Positions 53,077 through 62,813 of a stretch of 64,000 nucleotides of DNA are shown one piece after another. The notes under the pieces were generated by a model that was given only the letters and a program-made list of their open reading frames with translations, did not search any database and was not told where the DNA came from. Numbering within the stretch: position 1 is the stretch's first letter; each line of letters starts with the position of its first letter. The DNA is from CP2-2F sp034436355 (GTDB lineage Bacteria; Chloroflexota; Anaerolineae; Aggregatilineales; UBA2796): the NCBI GenBank assembly GCA_034436355.1, contig DAOTVQ010000042.1, positions 69,459 through 133,458 of the forward strand, given 5' to 3'. Made by a program: the position numbers and the translations under genes.

Positions 53077-53919
53077 ATGATGAAATCTACTCGCCTTCTG
53101 CCCATTATTGCGCTTTTCGCCCTGATCGCGCTGCCCTTTCTTGCCCTGACCGCGCAGGAAGCGCCTGATCAGCCTGAACAACTGCGCGTCCAGATTCTTT
53201 CGGTGCGGCGGCACGATCCTGAGGCATACACGCAAGGCTTGCTCGTTCACAATGGCTTTTTCTATGAAAGCACGGGCTTGTACGGCAAATCTACCCTTCG
53301 CAAGGTGGATATGCTGACGGGCGAAGTGCTGCAACAGAGCGCGCTTGAGCCAGAGTTCTTCGGCGAAGGGCTGGCAAAAGTTGGTGATCGCCTCATTCAG
53401 ATCACTTGGCAGGAACAGGTTGCTTTCGTCTATGATCTCGAGACGTTCGACAAACTGTCCGCCTTCACCTACATCGGGGAAGGCTGGGGCTTGTGCTACG
53501 ATGAGGCGGATGATCAGCTCTACATGAGCAACGGCAGCCACATCCTCTTTGTGCGCGATCCCGAAACATTCCAAGAGGTGCGCCGCCTTGAGATTCTGCG
53601 CGATGGTGACTATGTGCGTAACCTGAACGAGTTGGAGTGTGTGGGCGATTCAATCTATGCCAACGTCTGGTTCAGCGACGAGATTCTGCGGATTGATAAG
53701 CAAACTGGGCGCATCACAGCCGTGATTGACGCTGCCAACCTGCTGACGCCCGAAGAACGTGAGGCAATCGGCAGCTGGGGAACGCTCAACGGCATCGCCT
53801 ACGACGCCGAAGCAGAGCGCTTTTTCATCACAGGCAAACTCTGGCCGTGGCTGTTTGAAGTGCAGTTCGTGCCTGAATTGCCTGAGGGCTATCTAACGCC
53901 TACGCCGCGCTCACGGTGA
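53077..53919 (+). CDS. Glutaminyl-peptide cyclotransferase (beta-propeller type), exported
   Basis: 280 residues. Signal peptide or anchor at about 5-26 (LLPIIALFALIALPFLALTA), then the bacterial/plant type glutaminyl cyclase propeller: HDPEAYTQGLLVHNGFFYES, GEGLAKVGDRLIQITWQ, GWGLCYDEADDQLYMSNGS, NELECVGDSIYANVWFSDEI and GTLNGIAYDAEAERFFITGK. It turns N-terminal Gln of exported peptides into pyroglutamate, which protects them from aminopeptidases. Two adjacent ATGs (53077, 53080) are possible starts. The next gene starts within a few bases of its stop, so the two are co-transcribed. Confidence 0.9.
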   Translation: MMKSTRLLPIIALFALIALPFLALTAQEAPDQPEQLRVQILSVRRHDPEAYTQGLLVHNGFFYESTGLYGKSTLRKVDMLTGEVLQQSALEPEFFGEGLAKVGDRLIQITWQEQVAFVYDLETFDKLSAFTYIGEGWGLCYDEADDQLYMSNGSHILFVRDPETFQEVRRLEILRDGDYVRNLNELECVGDSIYANVWFSDEILRIDKQTGRITAVIDAANLLTPEEREAIGSWGTLNGIAYDAEAERFFITGKLWPWLFEVQFVPELPEGYLTPTPRSR

Positions 53920-53922
53920 GTG

Positions 53923-56646
53923 ATGCCTAAGCGCCGCTGCCTGCCCCTTGCCCTTGCCGTGCTGCTGCTGGCGGCGTGGCTGCGCCTTGCCGAACTGCAT
54001 CGCTACCCGCCCGCGCTGCACTATGACGAGGCAGCCGATATGCTGCTGGGGCGCGATATTGCCTTCTACGGCTATCAGCCCTTTCCTGTGGTAGAGGCAT
54101 ACAGCGGGCGTGAAGCGCTGTTTTACTACCTTTCCGTGCCGCTGCTGCGCGTCTTTGGAACAGATATTTTTGCCACACGCCTAACCAGTGCCTTCTTGGG
54201 CATTCTGACCGTGGCGGTAACGCTGGCACTCGGACGCGCTATGTTCGGAAGGCATCCGCACGGCGCGCTGATCGCGCTGAGTGCTGCCGCATGGCTTGCC
54301 GTGAATGGCGCGCAAGTCTGGCTGACGCGGCAAGGCTTCCGCACCAGCCCGCAGCCGCTGCTGGAGGCGCTCGCGCTGTGGCTGCTGTTCGTCGCACTCA
54401 ACCGCAGCAGGCGTTGGCAGATCGCTGCCCTGCTCGGCGGCTTTTTCGGCGGTGCGGCGCTCTATACGTATATGGCAGCCCGCATTTTCCCGTTGTGGCT
54501 GCCGCTGCCACTGATCGCGCTGCTCATCTTTGATCAGCGGCGTGGCTGGCGCGCCCAGCAGATCGCGCTCTTTTTCGGCGCCTTGCTGATCACCGCGCTA
54601 CCGCTGATCAGCTTTTACCTGAACAAGCCCGATGTGTTCCTAGATCGCCTGACTCAGGTTGCCGATGCCGACTCCGCAACACCGACCCTGCTGGAGAGTG
54701 TGCGCTTGCACGCTGAGATGTTCTTCCTGCGTGGCGATCCACTTTTGCGCTATAACCTTTACCCTGAACGCCCGTGGTTTGACCCGATCAGTGGCGCGCT
54801 GATGCTGATCGGCTTGGCGGCTGCGCTGTGGCTGCTCACACGCCGCACCCTTGCGCCAACTGTGCGCCTTGCAGCCTTATGTGTGCTGCTTGCGCCGCTG
54901 CTCAGCGCGCCTTCCGTTGTGGCGGTCAGCGGCTTGCCGCCTTCACACATGCGCTCAGTGGCGATGGTGCCGCTCATTTTCTTTGCGCCTGCACTGGGCG
55001 TCACCGTTTTGCTCCGCCGTGCGCTGCGCTTGCCGATTTTTACCCTTGCCGCGCTCTTTCCGTTGTTGGCGCTGAACACTTGGCACGATTACACAACGTG
55101 GGCAAAACGCGCCGACCTATTCTATGACGCACACGGCGATATGCAATTGATCGGGCAGTGGCTAGAGACGCACATGCAGCCTGACGAGACAGCCTACATC
55201 GCCAGCCAATTCTATAATCACGCCACAGTCCTCGCGCACAAGGTAGATCATGGGCGCATCCGTTGGCTGATGGCAGAACACCTGATCCTATCGCCACAGG
55301 GCGAGTCGGCGCTCTATCTTTTCCCGCGCAGCGTGAACAGCCCATTCAGCAGCACGCTCAGGCTTGGCTCTGAGGAAGGCATCACATGCCTTGCCACGCC
55401 AAACGGCGCGGATGGCGCACCTGCCTTCGCCGCCTACCGCATACAGGCAGCCGCAGATCGCCGTGTGGCAAGCGGCGCACGCTTTGCGGATGTGTTGCAC
55501 GGCGCTAATCTGCCTTTTCCCTACAACGGGCGCGGCGGCGAGTCTGTTGAGATTCTATTGGCGTGGGATGTGCTGCGAACGCCCGATCAAGCCGATCTGA
55601 CGCCGATCATCGCGCTGCGCGATCCATTTGGTGAGGAAATGGCGCGTTTTCACCCCTATATTGAGCAATCTGACCGTTGGCGCAGCGGCGAAAGGCTGCT
55701 CATCGCCTTAGCCGTGCCAATGCCTGAAGGTGCGCCACGCGGCAGCTACACGCTGCACACCGCATGGATCAGCAAGGGCAGCGGCACACACCTGCCCATT
55801 GTGGATGCGGACAACCGTTTTGCAGGCTTATGGGAGCAGGTTGGGCAGATCATCCTTGCGCCCAGCCCGCCGCGCAGCGCACCGCCGCAAGGCACTGCTG
55901 TGCTGCCAACGCTTTACGCCGCCCTGACTGAAGCACCCAAACCAACCGAACAGGGTGATGTGCTGCGCTTCACAGTGACGTGGCAGGCAACTGAAGCGCC
56001 GAACGCGCTGCCCGACCTGACTCTGAGCGCCACGCCCGCACAAGGCGCGCCGATCACACTCTGGCAAGGGCAGCCTGCCCGTAACACCTATCCATTTGCC
56101 GAATGGCGGACGGGCGACTATTTGATTGATCGCTACGCTGTGCGGCTGCCGCCCGATCTGCCCGAAGGGGACTATACCTTGCGCCTCAGTTTAGCTGAGC
56201 AGACTGTTTTTGAAGCGCCACTCACGGTAATTGGTGTGGCGCGCCGCTATGAAGCACCCGATCTGCCGCCGTGCAGCTTCCGCTTTGGCGATCAGATCGC
56301 CCTGATCGGGTGTGCCGTGACGCAAGACGGCGATCAGGTGCGCGTGCGCTTGGCATGGCGCACCTTAACGCCGCCCAGCACGGACTACACCGCCACCGTG
56401 CAGGTGCTTAACCCTGATGGCACGCTCTACAGCCAGCAGGACGCGCCGCCCAGCCCGCGCCCAACCTCGCGCTGGCTGCCTGATGAGGTCTTCGAGAGTG
56501 CCTACACGCTCAGCGCACCGCCTGAGGGCGCGTTCAGCCTGATTGTGGCGCTTTACACGCCCAACGACGGACGCCGCTTGCCCGTCCGTGACGCGCAAGC
56601 GAATCTGCTAGGCGATGCTGCGCCGCTGCCGCTCACAATGCGATGA
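53923..56646 (+). CDS. GT39-like polytopic membrane glycosyltransferase with large beta-rich tail
   Basis: About 907 residues. Ten or more membrane helices in the first 400 with the acidic first-loop motif PPALHYDEAADMLLGRD, as in protein mannosyltransferase/ArnT-type GT-C enzymes. The remaining 500 residues are extracytoplasmic, with at least two beta-sandwich-like modules (VLRFTVTWQATEAPNALPDL, LPEGDYTLRLSLAEQT, VRVRLAWRTLTPPSTDYTAT). Acceptor unknown; Thr-rich surface proteins are plausible. ATG at 53923 (or GTG at 53920) directly after the cyclase stop. It overlaps the convergent isomerase gene by 14 bases. Confidence 0.82.
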   Translation: MPKRRCLPLALAVLLLAAWLRLAELHRYPPALHYDEAADMLLGRDIAFYGYQPFPVVEAYSGREALFYYLSVPLLRVFGTDIFATRLTSAFLGILTVAVTLALGRAMFGRHPHGALIALSAAAWLAVNGAQVWLTRQGFRTSPQPLLEALALWLLFVALNRSRRWQIAALLGGFFGGAALYTYMAARIFPLWLPLPLIALLIFDQRRGWRAQQIALFFGALLITALPLISFYLNKPDVFLDRLTQVADADSATPTLLESVRLHAEMFFLRGDPLLRYNLYPERPWFDPISGALMLIGLAAALWLLTRRTLAPTVRLAALCVLLAPLLSAPSVVAVSGLPPSHMRSVAMVPLIFFAPALGVTVLLRRALRLPIFTLAALFPLLALNTWHDYTTWAKRADLFYDAHGDMQLIGQWLETHMQPDETAYIASQFYNHATVLAHKVDHGRIRWLMAEHLILSPQGESALYLFPRSVNSPFSSTLRLGSEEGITCLATPNGADGAPAFAAYRIQAAADRRVASGARFADVLHGANLPFPYNGRGGESVEILLAWDVLRTPDQADLTPIIALRDPFGEEMARFHPYIEQSDRWRSGERLLIALAVPMPEGAPRGSYTLHTAWISKGSGTHLPIVDADNRFAGLWEQVGQIILAPSPPRSAPPQGTAVLPTLYAALTEAPKPTEQGDVLRFTVTWQATEAPNALPDLTLSATPAQGAPITLWQGQPARNTYPFAEWRTGDYLIDRYAVRLPPDLPEGDYTLRLSLAEQTVFEAPLTVIGVARRYEAPDLPPCSFRFGDQIALIGCAVTQDGDQVRVRLAWRTLTPPSTDYTATVQVLNPDGTLYSQQDAPPSPRPTSRWLPDEVFESAYTLSAPPEGAFSLIVALYTPNDGRRLPVRDAQANLLGDAAPLPLTMR

Positions 56647-58009
56647 CGGGCAATTTGGCAAAATCGGCAAACAGCAAGAGCGCCGCTCGATAATCGCCAT
56701 AGGCAAGCGTGAAGTGATGATCCAAGCCTTCCCGCAAAATGACCTCTAGCGCCCGTGCCGCACCTGAGTCGGGCTGAAAGACGCCGCTGGTGCCGCTGAA
56801 CTGCATCGGCGCGCTGAGCATCTCACCCGTGCCAATCACCAAGCGGTAGGCGCCTGATTCGCCTGCTTGCGTAAGGCGTGCGATGGTGACGCGCCCTGCC
56901 TTCAATGGAAACTCCATGAGCAGTGGGCGCTGCCGATTGCTGTGCAGCGCGCCACGCGGCGCAAAATTCGGATCGCACATGCTGAGCGGCGCCAAGCCGC
57001 AGTGCCAAAAGGTGAGCGTGTTCCGCTCCGCATCAGCGGCGACCATATCCGCGCCGAAAGTAGCAGTTGCGCCAACGCCTTGCAGGATCAAACCGCTGAC
57101 CACGCCGTTCACATCTGCCTCACAGGTGGCGGGAATGCCTGAGTCGCACAGCAGCGAAGATGAAGCGCAAATGGCACACTCGCGCTTGAGGAACGTCTCG
57201 GGCCAGCAGCGGACTGCCACGCCGCGCAGATCGTCCGCCGCGATCAGATCGCGGATCGCCTCGTGAAAGCTGAGCGTGCCGCGCACCTGATCGGCGTTCA
57301 ACTCGGCAAGGTTGCTCAGCTTGGCAGCCACTTGGGCATAGCGCGCCGAGACGCGCTCGGCAGGCACGCCATCGGCAGCCGCGAACGCCTGATCGAGATC
57401 GTAAGGCTGCACAGCAATGCCAAACTGCGCGCCGAGCTGATCCGCGTTGTAGGCGCACGGCTCAAAGCCTGTTGGATGTTCGCCCACAACGCCGATCTGC
57501 GCGCCGTGCAAAGCCCGCAAGGCTGCCGCTGCGCTCGCTGCATTCTGCACTGCGCGTAATGCCTCAGCCGAATCGGGCGGCGCATAGCAGAAGGTGTAGG
57601 GCAAGCCGCGCCGCTTTAAGGCAAAGGCGGCAAGGTTAATGCCGCACAGCGCGTTCAGGCGCAGCCTGCCGCCTGTGGCTGCCTCTGGAATTGCCCATAA
57701 CAGGATCGGAAGGCGCAGCGCCTCTGCCAGCATGACCACTGCGCTTGAATCGGCAAAGGTTGCCTGAAAGATGACCAACAAGCTGATCGGTGTGGCGCGC
57801 AACTGCGCGATAGCACGCGCCATGCCTTCTGCATCTGTGATGAGTGCTTCAATGTTCAGCAGATCGGGAAAGGCAGCCCGTAAGGTTTGGCGGGCAAGGG
57901 CGGTTTGCGCTTCGGCAAGCTGCATATCAAAGGTGGTGCGCGCTAACGGCACGAAGGCGAGCATGGCGGCGGACTCCTGAGCATAGGTGGAAGGATCAAC
58001 CATCAGCAT
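56633..58009 (-). CDS. L-fucose/L-arabinose isomerase-like protein
   Basis: About 458 residues with the layout of the FucI/AraA fold: N-terminal Rossmann-like part (ISLLVIFQATFADSSAVVML, LPILLWAIPEA), middle part (GAQIGVVGEHPTGFEP), and a C-terminal domain with acidic residues in DLRGVAVRCWPETFLKREC and CEADVNGVVSGLIL, which in this family hold the metal, and TFWHCGLAP with a conserved His. It probably interconverts an aldose and ketose; the sugar is unknown. The start is uncertain: ATG at 58009, ATG at 58003 or TTG at 58033, none with a good ribosome site. Confidence 0.78.
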   Translation of the reverse strand: MLMVDPSTYAQESAAMLAFVPLARTTFDMQLAEAQTALARQTLRAAFPDLLNIEALITDAEGMARAIAQLRATPISLLVIFQATFADSSAVVMLAEALRLPILLWAIPEAATGGRLRLNALCGINLAAFALKRRGLPYTFCYAPPDSAEALRAVQNAASAAAALRALHGAQIGVVGEHPTGFEPCAYNADQLGAQFGIAVQPYDLDQAFAAADGVPAERVSARYAQVAAKLSNLAELNADQVRGTLSFHEAIRDLIAADDLRGVAVRCWPETFLKRECAICASSSLLCDSGIPATCEADVNGVVSGLILQGVGATATFGADMVAADAERNTLTFWHCGLAPLSMCDPNFAPRGALHSNRQRPLLMEFPLKAGRVTIARLTQAGESGAYRLVIGTGEMLSAPMQFSGTSGVFQPDSGAARALEVILREGLDHHFTLAYGDYRAALLLFADFAKLPVIAL

Positions 58010-58052
58010 AGCCCGTTTTGGCAGGTGCGGCAAGCCGATCTTGGTTGAGACC

Positions 58053-58061
58053 TGCTATAAT
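58053..58061 (+). promoter_or_regulatory. Extended -10 promoter of the ABC exporter gene
   Basis: TGC-TATAAT, a consensus extended -10, 36 bases before the ATG at 58098. The -35 is poor, as often with extended -10 promoters. Confidence 0.6.
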
Positions 58062-58097
58062 AAAGCTCCCTGTTGCCACAGTCAGGAGTTATACACC

Positions 58098-59861
58098 ATG
58101 TCTGCCTCAGAGCCTACGGCGGCGCGTGTGCCGCACACCAACTTGCTTTGGCAAGTGATCCGCTCGCAAAAGCGGGCAGCCTTCGGCGCCTTTTTCAGCG
58201 GCTTGGTGGGTGGTGTGGCAACGGCACTGCAACCCTACATGGTTGGCATGATTATTGATGACATCAGGCGCGGCGAGGACTTGGGCAAAATCGCGCTGGA
58301 TGTGCTGCGGATGCTGGGCTTAGCCGTCATCATCTTGATCGCGTTCTTTGGGCAGCGGCACTACAGCGGCACGATTGCTTACGCCGCCGATTACGACATA
58401 CGGCGGCGGTTGTTTAGCAACCTGCTAACCCTTGATCAGGGCTTTTATCAGAATTATCCAACGGGTGATCTCATCTCGCGTCTGCACCACGATACCGAGA
58501 TGATCTGGCGGCTGCTGGCGCTTGGCTTCAACCGTTTGGGCAGCGCTACGTTCACGCTCGTCATCACCTTTGTGCTGTTGGGCATGGTCAACTTGCCACT
58601 GACCATCGTCGTCTTTGTGGTGCTGAGCATCTCCACAAGCCTGCAATTTCGTGCTGGGCGCGCCCTTGCCAATATGTTTGAGGATGTGCAGACTCAGGCA
58701 GGCGTCCTTGCCGCACTGGTTCAAGACTCAATCAGCGGCATCCAAACGCTGAAGACCTTCGGGCGCGAGGCAGGTGTGGCGGCGCATTTCCGCGCCGAGA
58801 ACGTAGAGTATCGGCGGCGCTGGCTGTTCTTCAAACGCCGCTATGAGCCAGTTGGAATGCTGCCGAACATGATCGCGGAAGGCACCGCGGGCATTGTGGT
58901 GTTGTTTGGCGGCGTGTTAACGCTCAGTGGCGCCATGACGCTTGGCAACTTTGTGCAATTTCTGCTCTATCTTGGCTTCATCAGCCAAGTGCTGCTGCAA
59001 ATTGGCACCATCTATCAGCGCTATCAGCAGGCACGTGGTGCCCTTCAGCGCGTAACGCCGCTGCTGCAACGCCCACACATTGCCAGCCCGCCCAATGCCG
59101 TGCCATTAACCGCACCACGCGGCGAGATCACCTTTGAAAAGGTTGGCTTGCAGGTGAATGGTGAATGGCTGCTGCGCGATATTTCGCTGCACATTCCCGC
59201 TGGGCAGACGGTTGCCTTCATCGGTGCGACGGGCAGCGGCAAAACGCTGCTGGTAAACCTGCTAGCGCGAGTCTTTGATCCGAGCGAAGGGCGCGTTTTG
59301 GTGGATGGACAAGATGTGCGCGATCTGAACCTCGCCGATCTGCGGCGTGCCATTGCCTATGTGCCGCAATCCACCTTCCTGTTCAGCCAGCCGCTCCATC
59401 AAAATGTGCGGATGAGCCAGCTTGCCCTTGATGATGAGGTCTTATTGCACGCGGTGCAGCTTTCACGGCTCAGCAACGATCTGCCGCAGCTTCCACATGG
59501 GCTAGAGACGTTGGTCGGCGAGCGCGGCGTGATGCTCTCCGGCGGGCAGCGGCAGCGGGTGGCAATTGCGCGTGCCATTGTGCATGATCCCGCCATCCTG
59601 ATCCTTGATGATGCGCTCTCCAGCGTGGATACGCACACCGCCGCTGAGATATTGGAAGGGCTGCGCGGTGTCGTGCAGACGCGCACCAGCCTGGTGATTG
59701 CTCACCGCATTGGCACGGTGAAAGCGGCTGATCAGATTTACGTCTTAGACAAGGGGCGCCTTGTGGCACACGGCACCCATGCCGAGTTGTTGCGCAGCGG
59801 CGGGCTATATGCCAAAATGGCTGCCCGCGAAGATGAGCAACGGCTAGACATAAAAAACTAG
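58098..59861 (+). CDS. ABC exporter half (MdlA/MsbA type)
   Basis: 587 residues. Six-helix membrane domain (about 20-310) then ATPase domain (about 340-575): Walker A GATGSGKTLLVNLLARVFDP, signature MLSGGQRQRVAIARAI, Walker B ILILDDALSSVDTHT with Asp in place of the catalytic Glu, as in one half of heterodimeric exporters (compare MdlA). No partner gene is adjacent. AGGAG lies nine bases before the ATG at 58098, which rules out the longer open frame to 57987. Divergent from the isomerase gene. Confidence 0.92.
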   Translation: MSASEPTAARVPHTNLLWQVIRSQKRAAFGAFFSGLVGGVATALQPYMVGMIIDDIRRGEDLGKIALDVLRMLGLAVIILIAFFGQRHYSGTIAYAADYDIRRRLFSNLLTLDQGFYQNYPTGDLISRLHHDTEMIWRLLALGFNRLGSATFTLVITFVLLGMVNLPLTIVVFVVLSISTSLQFRAGRALANMFEDVQTQAGVLAALVQDSISGIQTLKTFGREAGVAAHFRAENVEYRRRWLFFKRRYEPVGMLPNMIAEGTAGIVVLFGGVLTLSGAMTLGNFVQFLLYLGFISQVLLQIGTIYQRYQQARGALQRVTPLLQRPHIASPPNAVPLTAPRGEITFEKVGLQVNGEWLLRDISLHIPAGQTVAFIGATGSGKTLLVNLLARVFDPSEGRVLVDGQDVRDLNLADLRRAIAYVPQSTFLFSQPLHQNVRMSQLALDDEVLLHAVQLSRLSNDLPQLPHGLETLVGERGVMLSGGQRQRVAIARAIVHDPAILILDDALSSVDTHTAAEILEGLRGVVQTRTSLVIAHRIGTVKAADQIYVLDKGRLVAHGTHAELLRSGGLYAKMAAREDEQRLDIKN

Positions 59862-59891
59862 CAAAAACTGCCCACAACAATTTTTATCCGC

Positions 59892-59897
59892 TATAAT
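59892..59897 (+). promoter_or_regulatory. Candidate -10 box for the VWA/FHA operon
   Basis: Perfect TATAAT 55 bases before the ATG at 59952; the -35 region (CTGCCCA near 59868-59874) is a weak match. It suggests the operon starts here and not with the ABC gene. Confidence 0.5.
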
Positions 59898-59951
59898 GGA
59901 TAGGCATATCTCTCAGGCGAGTGCGTCACACGCCATAGAAGGTGTTTAATT

Positions 59952-62795
59952 ATGCAGGTGAAAAGGCGATTTTACACGGGAATCGTGATTGCGCTGCTGG
60001 CAATTGTCAGCTTGATCACACCGATGGTCGTGCTGGCACAGGTCGCTGTGGAAGCCGTCATCTTGTTTAACGAGGCAATTGATTTCCGAGAACCCGATAA
60101 GCCCGGCTTGACGCTGCGGCTCTACTTCACGCCCATTGATAGCAACCGCCGCCCCGTCTTGAATGTGCCATTGCGCTCAGGGCAGATCATCATGCTGGAT
60201 GCCAACGATGGCGGCCCCTATGACGCTGAAATTGAACCGGCTAAAGGCCCGATTGAAGTGGTGCTGTTGATAGATGTCAGTGGCAGCATGATTCGAAACT
60301 TCAACAACATGAAAACTGCTGCCAACCAATTTGTGGATTCCATGCCCAACGAGGCACGCTTCACCATTATCACCTTCAGCCACGAGATTATTGAGCGTGT
60401 GCGTGCTTCTGATGACAAAGATGCTGTGAAGCGCGTCATCACAGGCATTCCAACACCACGCGATGGCGATGGCACTTGCCTGTTTGATGCCAGCCTGCGC
60501 GGTATCGAGACCATTAATCAGCTTGGGATGCCCGGGCGCCGCGCCCTGGTGCTCTTTTCAGATGGCGCGGACTGGACACAAGGCGGTCGCCGCGATCCAC
60601 AAACCGGGGCGCGCATTCCGTGCAGCCGCTCCAAAGTGGACGATGTGACGACCCTTGCCACCAATCGCCGTTTCCGTGTGCCGATCTATGCCATTGGCTT
60701 CCAACCACCCGGCACGCGCCCTGATGATATTGACCTACCTGCCCTTGAGCAAATGTCGCGCCTGACGGGCGGCATTTTAGCGCTGGGTGCGGATATGCCG
60801 AGCCTCTTTCGGCAGATGAATGACGCTATCGCTGCTGTGCGCGTGGCGACTGCTTTGGTAAAACCGGGTCAGGGCGAACGGATTGCCGGGCTGCGCCTTG
60901 TGCTGGAAAATGGCGCCGTGCTGACCTCTAACAACGACACCTTTATCTCGCCTGCTGATTACTCGTTCAAAACGCCCACACCCACAGCCACGCCCACAGC
61001 CACCTCAACCTCCAGCTTCAGCCTGAGCGCGGCTTCCTTTGACTCAAATGCCCGCGCCTTCCGCTTTGAGTTGGTGGGTCTAGTGACGCCGGATGCCATC
61101 GTCGAGTATCGGATTGAATTGACCACCAGCGGCGGCACGAAAATCAATGAAATTATCAAGAGCGCGCCGCTAGAGCCAGGTCCAATTGAGGTGCCGCTGC
61201 CGCTGGACGCACCGCCCGGACGCTACAACATCCTAGTGACTGCCCTTGGGCGCGATGGATCGGTGGTTGTGCGCCAAACGACCACCGCCGAATTCAACCC
61301 AACCGCCACCCCAACGCCTTCTGCCACACCCACGCCGCTGCCAGTCGGCGGGCAGATTAAATCCATCCGCTATAACGATGAGGCGATCAAGGATAGTGTG
61401 ACGCTCACGCTGGAGTTGTTCAGCCCTGAGCGCATAGACAACATGCGGATTGCCATCGTTGACCGCGGCAATTTTGAACGTAACTCTGCCAATGTGCCGC
61501 CCGCACCCGAGTTGTTCTTCAGCCTTGAAGGCATTGTGGCGGGCGAATACGTCTTCACGTTGCAATCCTTTGATAGCAACGGGCAGCAACTGGGCCCGAT
61601 AGCGCGCTTCCCATTCATTCACGACCGCCAACCCACGCCCACCATCACGCCTTCGCCCACGCCCACGGAAGTCATCCCCTCAGCGGTCATCCAAACCATT
61701 CGCCCTGATCCTGAGAATCGCCGCTTCATTGTGGAGATCGCCTTCCAGAACGAGCAGTTGATCAAGCGCTATCGCCTTGAAGTGGTAGACGCCTCCACCG
61801 GTTTGAAGATCGGCAACGACTTGTTCTTCAACGTGCCGCCGCATGATCGGGTGGTCGTCCTGTTTGATGTGCTGCCCGGTGGCGGTAGCATCGGTGGCGA
61901 TTTCCAATTTGTGCTGCGCGGCTTGAACGATGAAGACCGTCCCATTACGGCGCCTTCCACCTTCCAGTTTAAGGTGGTGCCGCCGCCGCCCACGCCAACG
62001 ATCACACCTTCGCCCGAGCCAACCCTAACGCCTTCCCCAACGCCCGAGCCAAGCGATCTCATCTATCAAATCGGCAAGGCGATCAACAATCCGAACCAAC
62101 GCCCGTTGGTGCTAGGGATTTTCGGCGTGCTGGTCATTGGCTTGGTGTTCCTGCTCTTTGCTTTGCTGCGGCGCCCTGCCAAGCCGAAGACTGGCACAGG
62201 CTTCCTCAGCGAGCTGACCGGCGCCATTGACGTAGGCAAGCTGGAAGGTGCCAAACCGCAGCCCAAGGCTGCCAAGAAACCACCCGCCGCACCGCCTGTG
62301 CCACCGCCCCATGTGCCAGAACGACCCGTCCGCAGCAGTGGCAGTATGCCGCCTCCGCCACCAGCCATGGATGCCACCGCGCCTGTGCCTTCCTTGATGG
62401 CGGATGATCGCACCTCGCCCGTGCCGCAGGTGGCTATGCCCACTGCCTTGCTGATCGTAGAGACCTCACGGCATCAGCCCGTGCTTGGGCGCACGTTCAG
62501 CATCACCCATGCCCCCTTTGGGCTTGGGCGCAAGCAGCGTGACCTGAACTTTGATAATGACGATAACGTCTCGCGGGATCATGCGGAGATCACCTACAGC
62601 GATGGTGTCTTCTACTTGGTAGACCGCAGCAGCACGCACGGCACCTTCCTTGATGAGCGCCGCCTAGCACCGAATACGCCAACGCCGCTCCGTGAGGGCA
62701 ACCGTATTCGGCTCGGCACCACCACGATCCTGCGCTTTAGCCAGCGCTCTGATCCTGACCTGACTAGCCCAGATATGCCCAGTGCGCGGCGCTGA
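59952..62795 (+). CDS. VWA-domain membrane protein with cytoplasmic FHA domain
   Basis: 947 residues. Signal/anchor at about 8-30. A von Willebrand A domain at about 97-300 carries the MIDAS motif DVSGSMIRNF and a later LFSDGADW. Several beta-sandwich-like modules separated by Thr/Pro linkers (about 335, 450, 570 and 675) follow. A membrane helix at about 717-739 (LVLGIFGVLVIGLVFLLFAL) leads to a cytoplasmic Pro-rich stretch and a C-terminal FHA domain (about 845-925): FGLGRKQRDL, NVSRDHAEITY, DRSSTHGTF. FHA binds phospho-threonine, so a Ser/Thr kinase should signal to this protein. A PP2C phosphatase gene follows after 18 bases. Confidence 0.92.
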   Translation: MQVKRRFYTGIVIALLAIVSLITPMVVLAQVAVEAVILFNEAIDFREPDKPGLTLRLYFTPIDSNRRPVLNVPLRSGQIIMLDANDGGPYDAEIEPAKGPIEVVLLIDVSGSMIRNFNNMKTAANQFVDSMPNEARFTIITFSHEIIERVRASDDKDAVKRVITGIPTPRDGDGTCLFDASLRGIETINQLGMPGRRALVLFSDGADWTQGGRRDPQTGARIPCSRSKVDDVTTLATNRRFRVPIYAIGFQPPGTRPDDIDLPALEQMSRLTGGILALGADMPSLFRQMNDAIAAVRVATALVKPGQGERIAGLRLVLENGAVLTSNNDTFISPADYSFKTPTPTATPTATSTSSFSLSAASFDSNARAFRFELVGLVTPDAIVEYRIELTTSGGTKINEIIKSAPLEPGPIEVPLPLDAPPGRYNILVTALGRDGSVVVRQTTTAEFNPTATPTPSATPTPLPVGGQIKSIRYNDEAIKDSVTLTLELFSPERIDNMRIAIVDRGNFERNSANVPPAPELFFSLEGIVAGEYVFTLQSFDSNGQQLGPIARFPFIHDRQPTPTITPSPTPTEVIPSAVIQTIRPDPENRRFIVEIAFQNEQLIKRYRLEVVDASTGLKIGNDLFFNVPPHDRVVVLFDVLPGGGSIGGDFQFVLRGLNDEDRPITAPSTFQFKVVPPPPTPTITPSPEPTLTPSPTPEPSDLIYQIGKAINNPNQRPLVLGIFGVLVIGLVFLLFALLRRPAKPKTGTGFLSELTGAIDVGKLEGAKPQPKAAKKPPAAPPVPPPHVPERPVRSSGSMPPPPPAMDATAPVPSLMADDRTSPVPQVAMPTALLIVETSRHQPVLGRTFSITHAPFGLGRKQRDLNFDNDDNVSRDHAEITYSDGVFYLVDRSSTHGTFLDERRLAPNTPTPLREGNRIRLGTTTILRFSQRSDPDLTSPDMPSARR

Positions 62796-62813
62796 GAGAT
62801 GGAATGGTAACTT